The translations under genes were made by a program, and so were the position numbers. The notes under the pieces are model-generated. The model made no database searches. It saw nothing but the letters and a program-made list of their open reading frames with translations, and was not told the DNA's origin. This document shows positions 29,101 to 33,791 of a DNA stretch of 33,791 nt, piece by piece; position 1 is the stretch's first letter; each line of letters begins with the position of its first letter. This DNA is from Tomitella biformata AHU 1821 (GTDB lineage: Bacteria; Actinomycetota; Actinomycetes; Mycobacteriales; Mycobacteriaceae), in the NCBI RefSeq assembly GCF_000524475.1, contig NZ_BAVQ01000038.1, positions 1-33,791 of the forward strand. Reading direction: 5' to 3'.

Positions 29101-30345
29101 GGCACGGCGAGTGGGCTGCGGGTGCAGCTCGCCGACCGCGTTGAGGAGGCCCGCGAGCGCCAGCATGCCGCCGCGGAGTCTCTGCGGCGGTTCACCGCGT
29201 CCGGACTGCTCGCAGTGTCCATCCCCGGCGGCGCCCACCCGGATCCCGACACCCCTGGCGGCTGGTCGTCCGAGCAGGCCCTGGACCTGGCCAGGCACAT
29301 CGACGCGGCGCTGCCCGAGACGGCGTCGGGCGAGGACGCCCTCACCCGTGCCGAGCGCGCCGTCTCCGAGGAGCACAAGAGCCTCGCGGACGTGCTGGGC
29401 CGGCAGGGCAACAGCGTCGCCATCTCGACCGTCGATGGCGTCCTGGGCATCGAGATCACCTTCCGCGGCCGGCCCACGGGGGTCCTGGACTTGGCCGCCG
29501 CCCTCGAGACGGAGCACGGGGACCGCGACCGGCTGCTCAGCGAGCGTGAGCGCGCCATCCTGGAGAACCACCTCGTCGACGAGGTCGCCAGCACCATGCA
29601 GGAGCTCATCGCCGGCGCCGAGGGGCAGGTCGCCCGCATGAACGCCGAGCTGGACTCACGGCCCACCAGCACTGGCATGCGGTTGCGCCTGCACTGGCAG
29701 CCGCGCGATGATGGCCCCGCGGGGCTCGCCGCCGCCCAGCAGAAGCTGCGGCAGCTGCCGGACCTGTGGTCAGAGGAGGACCGTGCGGCCGTCGGCGACT
29801 TCCTCCAGCAGGAGATCGCGGACGTCCGCCTGCGCAACGCCACCGGCACCTGGCTCGAGCACCTCACCGAGGCCCTCGACTACCGGTCGTGGAACCGCTT
29901 CGTCATCAAGCGCCATCAAAACGGCCAGTGGCGATCAGCGACGGGCCCCGCTTCTGGCGGCGAGCGTGTCCTCGCGGCCAGCGTGCCCCTGTTCGCGGCC
30001 GCGTCCGCGCACTACGGGTCCGCCGGCAACCCGCACGCGCCACGCCTGGTCACGCTCGACGAGGCCTTCGCGGGCGTCGACGACAACGCCCGCGCCAAGT
30101 ACCTGGGGCTGTTGGCTGCCTTCGACCTCGACGTCGTGATGACGAGCGAGCGCGAATGGGGCTGCTACCCGGAGGTGCCCGGGCTCGCGATCGCGCAACT
30201 CTCCCGCACCGACGACGTCGCCGCGGTGCTCGTCACCAGGTGGGAGTGGGACGGCAAGCGCAAGCTGCGCGCCGCGGTCCCCGCGCGGGACAGCCTCGTC
30301 GCCCCCCAGGAGGTCGATCCAGACCAGTCGGAGCTGTGGGGATGA
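26185..30345 (+). CDS. jetC: Wadjet JetC-type SMC ATPase (TIGR02680 family)
   Basis: JetC is the SMC (MksB-like) motor of Wadjet. The 1386-residue product begins with the head: FYYDRDEFWFRDGRLLLRGNNGTGKSKVLAL, Walker A GNNGTGKS (57-64), then DPKKRMEWNLLLGGAHQNTERLGYTWLEFGR, typical of TIGR02680. Long Ala/Glu/Arg-rich coiled coils (about 270-560 and 740-1110) flank a hinge-like region (about 605-740, PLWRVTDFAADLD...). The C-terminal head has the ABC signature SGGE (1257-1260) and Walker B LVTLDEAF with D1292-E1293. All ATPase motifs look intact, so the motor should be active. It starts at the GTG overlapping the jetB stop. Its stop overlaps an ATG (ATGA), where jetD is usually found; no jetD follows. 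Confidence 0.92.
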   Translation: MTSTNPVSLASLVAPDATPLPMPQLSRWQPLRAGLVDLFYYDRDEFWFRDGRLLLRGNNGTGKSKVLALMLPFLLDADLSPHRVEPDADPKKRMEWNLLLGGAHQNTERLGYTWLEFGRIDEDGVAQFRTIGAGLKAVAGRGMAPPWYFVTQQRIGEDLSLVDHTGIALTKDRLSDALGERGLRYDRAGAYRRAVDEALFGLGEQRYGALVDLLIQLRQPQLSKRPSEKALSAALTHALPPLDQAVLADVAEAFRSLEEDRQEVSDLKESADATASFLRRYRRYAELVTKRRAYEPQRAQSGFDAVAKDLARAQAKHKAAERDAAAAKSALARLEQEQAGLSERERTLRGSEVMDSARELEHAGEAATATATETARAEQESAAAEQVATRRQAQLDAVTDRLDSARTRLEAVRAQARAAAGTAGLGAQHLHRVDADLSGDVRQAGEQLLGAHSRAIAHVRDLLSAADVAGARLANARRDLDGVDSRTVELADRTAAAREHIATTASDLVAGTRRQLHAARELALPQPEDLLAELELWAVSAAGPNPAGARIAAANAAADEQLVLAGAAISGQTSALRDEDAGLRAEATRLESGETASPAAPHTRSASARAARPGAPLWRVTDFAADLDPAQRAGLEAALEAAGILDAWITPDGGLTSADGHDITLAPMSDTVGIALSTALTPAIDSADPQAAALSDAAVTAVLDAIGLVQPGADSALAHTWVGLDGAFRVGVLTGFWRKESASYIGSGAREAARRARLGEVHRRQDEIATALEALSASSTELRGRRQALAAEIAAIPTDIPLRQAHSALSAIAADQHQLTKSKTVAAAQVAALAEAHLAATTAAAEAAEDTGLPAETNSVEELRDALGVYRGALSDLAAELERRDGALTELAERREESEESAAALLLAGERLGVARLRAITAQERLATLRGSVGAEVQELHHMLEQVGLDLAANRQAATTAAAEHEAALEARGTASGLRVQLADRVEEARERQHAAAESLRRFTASGLLAVSIPGGAHPDPDTPGGWSSEQALDLARHIDAALPETASGEDALTRAERAVSEEHKSLADVLGRQGNSVAISTVDGVLGIEITFRGRPTGVLDLAAALETEHGDRDRLLSERERAILENHLVDEVASTMQELIAGAEGQVARMNAELDSRPTSTGMRLRLHWQPRDDGPAGLAAAQQKLRQLPDLWSEEDRAAVGDFLQQEIADVRLRNATGTWLEHLTEALDYRSWNRFVIKRHQNGQWRSATGPASGGERVLAASVPLFAAASAHYGSAGNPHAPRLVTLDEAFAGVDDNARAKYLGLLAAFDLDVVMTSEREWGCYPEVPGLAIAQLSRTDDVAAVLVTRWEWDGKRKLRAAVPARDSLVAPQEVDPDQSELWG

Positions 30346-30485
30346 CGCCTTGTGAATTCTTGGCGACACCTGCCCCGGCCAGCCCGCCCTGTTATGGACT
30401 CCCTGCGGCAACTCCGGGCGGCCGGTCGGATGCCTTGCTGTCAGACCTGTCAGACCCCCTCGATACCGTGTACCCATGTCCCTGA
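30342..30485 (+). other. Short frame at the expected jetD position
   Basis: An ATG overlapping the jetC stop (ATGA) opens a frame of 47 codons ending at TGA 30483-30485, inside the SNF2 gene start. The encoded peptide is rich in Pro, Ala and Cys, with no TOPRIM or DUF2399 features. It may be the original jetD start left after a deletion, or chance. I do not claim it makes a protein. Confidence 0.25.
30464..30469 (+). promoter_or_regulatory. -10 element for leaderless SNF2 gene
   Basis: TACCGT (TAnnnT) ends 6 bases before the ATG at 30476. No AGGAG-like site is present upstream, so the mRNA probably starts at the ATG and the gene has its own promoter. A TTGCTG at 30435-30440 is too far away for a usual -35. 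Confidence 0.45.
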
Positions 30486-33400
30486 ACATCCCGTCCGAGC
30501 AGAATCGCGCCGTCTTGGTGCGTAAAGTCGGCGCGCCGATGTTTTTCCGCGGTGAGCAGTACGCGAAGAAGGACATGGTCCTCGAGCACCACATGAAGTC
30601 CGACAGCCCCACGGTCGAGGGCGTGGTGCGCGGCAGCGGCGGGGTCACGTACCGCACGTCGGTGTATCTGACGGACGGGCCGAGCGGATTCGTCTTCGAT
30701 ATGGGTGTGTGCACCTGCCCGGTGGCACTGAACTGCAAGCACGCCGTCGCGCTGCTGCTGGTGACGATCGACAACACCCTCCCCTCGGCGCCCACGCCGC
30801 TGCGCACGTGGCAGGCCGTGCTGAATATGGCTCTGCCCGCGGCCGTCGAGGCCCCGCAGGTCCCCCTCGGCATCCAGCTCGCCTCCAACCGCGACGCCCA
30901 CACTGGGGTGTCCGGTTGGCCGCTCACAGCGCGGATCGTCCGACCTGGCAAGACCGGCTGGGTCAATGACAACCTCGCCTGGTCCACCGTCCGCAATGCG
31001 AACATGGACGCCACCCCTGAGCACCTGCTGCTCCTGACCGAACTCTTCGCGCTGTACGAGTCCGGCGCCCGCGCCAACTCCCGCTATGGCTACGGCTACG
31101 GGGCCATCAAGGACATCGACCTCACACTCATCGACAGCGCCCGGCTCTGGCTGCTCCTCGAGGAGGCCCACGCGCTCGGCATCGAGTTGGTGCACCAGAC
31201 GAAACGGCTCGGCGCGTTGTCCCGGCCGACCACCGCGAACTTCACCGTAGACGTCGTCCACGCCGACGACACCGATGCGCTGTCCATCTATCCCCGCATC
31301 ATGTTCGACGGCCACCGCGTCACCGCGGACGAGGTCGGGTACATCGGCGAGCCCAGCCACGGGCTGTTCACTGTCGACTCCATGACCGGCGAGATCACCT
31401 TGGCCCGGTTGGACTCACCCATTCCCCGAGCTCTGCGCTCTCTGCTCGTAGACAGGGAGCCGCTGACCATCCCCTCTGAGGATCAGGACCAGTTCTCTGA
31501 CGTCTACCTGCCCCGTCTCCAACGTGCCGCGACGGTCGTGTCCTCCAACGAGTCATTCCAGCCCCCCGCGATCTCCGGGCCCACCCTGCAGCTGGTCGCG
31601 TCGTACGCCGACGCCCACCGCCTCGACCTGCGCTGGCAGTGGTCCTATGCGGTCGGCCGCGAGCATCGCCATAGCGCCCTGGACTCCATGGACATCGCGC
31701 ACTATCGCAATCTGTCGCTCGAGCGACAGATCATCGACCGCCTCGATGTGCCGTTCGAGAAGTACGGGCTCCGCCACTCCCCGCACACCGCCCTGCGGCC
31801 CTTCGTCTCGCTGACCGGCATGGACACGATGCGCGTGTCCACAGAGCTCATTCCGCTGCTGCGCACGCTCGAGGATGTGGAGGTCGTCGTCGACGGCTCT
31901 GCCGCGGACTACCGCGAGGCCGGGGACACGATGCGGATCGGTGTGTCCACCACCTCGTCCAAGCGCAACACCGACTGGTTCGATCTGGGCATCTCCATCA
32001 CCGTCGACGGCCAGGATGTGCCGCTGCCCGAGATCCTGGCCGCGATCGCCAAAGGCGAAACGCACCTGCTGCTGACCTCCGGCGCGTACATCTCGCTGGA
32101 CAAGCCGGAGCTGCAGGCGCTGCGCCACCTCGTCGAGGAGGCCCGGGCGCTGCAGGACAAAGACGAGGAGCATGACGGGCTGCGCATCAGCCGCTTCCAG
32201 GCAGGCCTGTGGGAGGAGCTCGCCGGCCTGGGCGTGGTCGAGAACCAGGCCGCGTCCTGGCAGCGACAGGTCCAGGGGCTCCTCGACTTGGAGTCCGTCG
32301 CCTCCGCCGAGGCCCCCGCGTCCCTGCAGGCGGAGCTGCGCCCCTATCAGCTCACCGGATACCAGTGGCTGGCATTCCTGTGGACGCACCAGCTCGGCGG
32401 CATCCTCGCCGACGATATGGGCCTGGGCAAGACCGTGCAGACCCTCGCCATGATCTGCCATGCGATGGAGCGTGATCCCGGCCTGCCGCCCTTCCTGATC
32501 CTCGCGCCCACCTCCGTCGTGCCGAACTGGGCCGACGAGGTCGCGAAGTTCGCGCCGCACCTGAAGGTCGTCACCATCACCGAGACACGCCGCAAGAGCG
32601 GCCAGGACCTCGCACAGACCATCGCGGGCGCGGACATCGTCATCAGCTCCTACACGCTGTTCCGGCTGGACTTCGACTCCTACGACGAGCTCGAGTGGTC
32701 CAGCCTGATCCTCGACGAGGCCCAGTTCGCGAAGAACCACCAGTCCAAGCTCTACCAGTGCGCCCGCCTGTTCCGCACGCCGTTCAAGCTCGCGATCACC
32801 GGCACGCCCATGGAGAACAACCTGATGGAGCTATGGGCGCTGCTCTCCCTCGTCGCCCCCGGCCTGTTCCCCAGCCCCAAGCGGTTCACCGAGTACTACC
32901 GTGTGCCCATCGAGAAGGGCGGGGACTCCGAGCTGTTGGCCCAGCTGCGCCAGCGGATCCGGCCACTCGTCCTGCGCCGCACCAAGGAGCAGGTGGTCTC
33001 CGACCTACCGGAGAAGTGGGAGCAGGTCCTCGAAGTCGATCTGCACCCGCGCCACCGCGAGCTCTACGACACCCAGCTCAAGCGCGAGCAGCAGAAGATC
33101 CTGGGCCTGATCGACGATATGGACAAGAACCGGTTCACGATCTTGCGCTCGCTGACCATCTTGCGGCAGCTGTGCCTCGATGCCAGCCTCGTCGACCAGG
33201 AGCATGAAGGCATGCCGTCGGCGAAGATCGACGCGCTGGTCGAGCATCTGCACGACGTTGTCGAGGGCGATCACCGAGCCCTCGTCTTCAGCCAGTTCAC
33301 CAGCTTCCTCGGCAGGGTCCGCGAGCGCCTCGACGAGGAGGGCATCGAGCACTGCTACCTCGACGGCAGCACCCGCGACCGTGCCGCCGTCCTATCCGCA

Positions 33401-33721
33401 TTCAAAACCGGCCAGGCGCCCGTGTTCCTGATCAGCCTCAAGTCCGGCGGCTTCGGCCTCAACCTCACCGAGGCCGACTACTGCTTCATCATGGACCCCT
33501 GGTGGAACCCCGCCACCGAGGCTCAGGCGATCGACCGCACCCACCGCATCGGCCAGACCCGCAACGTCATGGTCTATCGGCTCATCGCCCGCAACACCAT
33601 CGAGGACAAGGTGATGGCGCTCAAGGCCCGCAAGTTCGAGCTGTTCTCCAGCGTCCTCGACGACGGCGGAACCCTCTCATCCTCGATCAACGCCGACGAT
33701 ATCCGCGAGCTCCTGGCCTAG
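30476..33721 (+). CDS. SWIM zinc-finger SNF2-family DNA translocase
   Basis: The 1081-residue product is a bacterial SNF2/HepA-like ATPase expected to translocate on double-stranded DNA and remodel bound proteins. The N-terminus carries a SWIM zinc finger, CTCPVALNCKH (C79, C81, C87, H89), a DNA or protein binding module. A long SNF2-associated middle region (about 100-620) follows. The motor has QLTGYQWLAFL, Walker A DDMGLGKT (646-653), motif II DEAQ (747-750), TGTP (775-778), and in the second lobe ALVFSQFTSFLGRVRERL, LISLKSGGFGLNLTEAD and DPWWNPATEAQAIDRTHRIGQ, ending at Q1027. All motor motifs are intact. It lies 130 bases after jetC on the same strand but seems to have its own promoter. 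Relatives include the mycobacterial HelZ group; a link to the Jet genes is inferred. Confidence 0.93.
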   Translation: MSLNIPSEQNRAVLVRKVGAPMFFRGEQYAKKDMVLEHHMKSDSPTVEGVVRGSGGVTYRTSVYLTDGPSGFVFDMGVCTCPVALNCKHAVALLLVTIDNTLPSAPTPLRTWQAVLNMALPAAVEAPQVPLGIQLASNRDAHTGVSGWPLTARIVRPGKTGWVNDNLAWSTVRNANMDATPEHLLLLTELFALYESGARANSRYGYGYGAIKDIDLTLIDSARLWLLLEEAHALGIELVHQTKRLGALSRPTTANFTVDVVHADDTDALSIYPRIMFDGHRVTADEVGYIGEPSHGLFTVDSMTGEITLARLDSPIPRALRSLLVDREPLTIPSEDQDQFSDVYLPRLQRAATVVSSNESFQPPAISGPTLQLVASYADAHRLDLRWQWSYAVGREHRHSALDSMDIAHYRNLSLERQIIDRLDVPFEKYGLRHSPHTALRPFVSLTGMDTMRVSTELIPLLRTLEDVEVVVDGSAADYREAGDTMRIGVSTTSSKRNTDWFDLGISITVDGQDVPLPEILAAIAKGETHLLLTSGAYISLDKPELQALRHLVEEARALQDKDEEHDGLRISRFQAGLWEELAGLGVVENQAASWQRQVQGLLDLESVASAEAPASLQAELRPYQLTGYQWLAFLWTHQLGGILADDMGLGKTVQTLAMICHAMERDPGLPPFLILAPTSVVPNWADEVAKFAPHLKVVTITETRRKSGQDLAQTIAGADIVISSYTLFRLDFDSYDELEWSSLILDEAQFAKNHQSKLYQCARLFRTPFKLAITGTPMENNLMELWALLSLVAPGLFPSPKRFTEYYRVPIEKGGDSELLAQLRQRIRPLVLRRTKEQVVSDLPEKWEQVLEVDLHPRHRELYDTQLKREQQKILGLIDDMDKNRFTILRSLTILRQLCLDASLVDQEHEGMPSAKIDALVEHLHDVVEGDHRALVFSQFTSFLGRVRERLDEEGIEHCYLDGSTRDRAAVLSAFKTGQAPVFLISLKSGGFGLNLTEADYCFIMDPWWNPATEAQAIDRTHRIGQTRNVMVYRLIARNTIEDKVMALKARKFELFSSVLDDGGTLSSSINADDIRELLA

Positions 33722-33758
33722 CTGGCTATAGGTCTTGTCAAGTGCGGGCTGGCCCAGG

Positions 33759-33790
33759 TGGCATCGCCGTCGCGAGTGGCGGCGGTGCCA
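33759..33790 (+). terminator. Hairpin terminator after the SNF2 gene
   Basis: TGGCATCGCCG (33759-33769) pairs with CGGCGGTGCCA (33780-33790): 11 bp with one G-U pair and a 10-base loop. It lies at the window edge, so the tail after it cannot be seen. Confidence 0.5.
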
Positions 33791-33791
33791 G

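Noticed and set aside
23193-30345. MukBEF or generic SbcCD instead of Wadjet
   Set aside because: The order DUF2397, DUF2398, TIGR02680-type ATPase with overlapping ends and the GNNGTGKSKVLAL head are specific to the Jet arrangement; SbcC would pair with an SbcD nuclease.

Overview
The window is high-GC actinobacterial DNA. Gene content and order point to the Mycobacteriales (Corynebacteriales): a DUF6542 membrane protein, ispH, an Rv1109c-type lipid-droplet protein, xseA-xseB, a DUF4245 protein, class II fructose-1,6-bisphosphatase (glpX), fumarase and PhoH2 follow the same relative order as in Mycobacterium tuberculosis Rv1111c to Rv1095 (recalled from memory, not searched). The lysX fusion (lysyl-phosphatidylglycerol synthase plus lysyl-tRNA synthetase) is also typical of this order. 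The genus cannot be fixed from the sequence alone. I see no rRNA, tRNA, CRISPR array, insertion sequence or prophage gene.

Layout. Positions 1-6449 hold housekeeping genes: rmuC and a DUF6542 gene (+) face ispH (-) across a perfect 16-bp terminator stem; ispH diverges from a lipid-droplet gene that begins an overlapping chain with xseA and xseB; a DUF4245 gene (-) converges on xseB. glpX (6603-7622) is followed by an accessory block (7692-11126): a cytochrome P450 diverges from a TetR regulator, with a perfect palindromic operator between them, and a secreted propeller-like protein lies just after tetR. Next is a tight + strand run (11166-16034) of fumC, a nitrilase-family amidohydrolase, a lipoprotein with a beta-lactamase fold that has lost its catalytic residues, and cysQ. 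lysX (16194-19529) has a strong hairpin just before its ribosome binding site. Positions 19584-20701 hold a frameshifted pseudogene for a secreted protein. A small secreted protein (-) with a repeat-built signal region, an AT-rich gap and phoH2 (-) follow.

The most striking part is 23193-33721. Three overlapping genes match the DUF2397, DUF2398 and TIGR02680-type SMC families, which are JetA, JetB and JetC of one Wadjet anti-plasmid subtype. The expected fourth gene, the TOPRIM nuclease jetD, is absent from its usual place. Only a 47-codon frame starting at the ATGA overlap lies there, and then a SWIM zinc finger plus SNF2 translocase gene that looks leaderless and separately transcribed. Whether this is a decayed Wadjet, a nuclease-less condensin, or a variant using another effector cannot be settled from the window, which ends about 70 bases after the SNF2 gene.

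Several genes (ispH, the DUF4245 gene, tetR, SNF2) have a -10-like hexamer 6-7 bases before the start codon and no well-spaced Shine-Dalgarno, as expected for the leaderless transcripts common in this order. Other genes (glpX, the P450 gene, phoH2, jetA, jetB, cysQ) carry clear AGGAG-like sites, which I used to choose starts.
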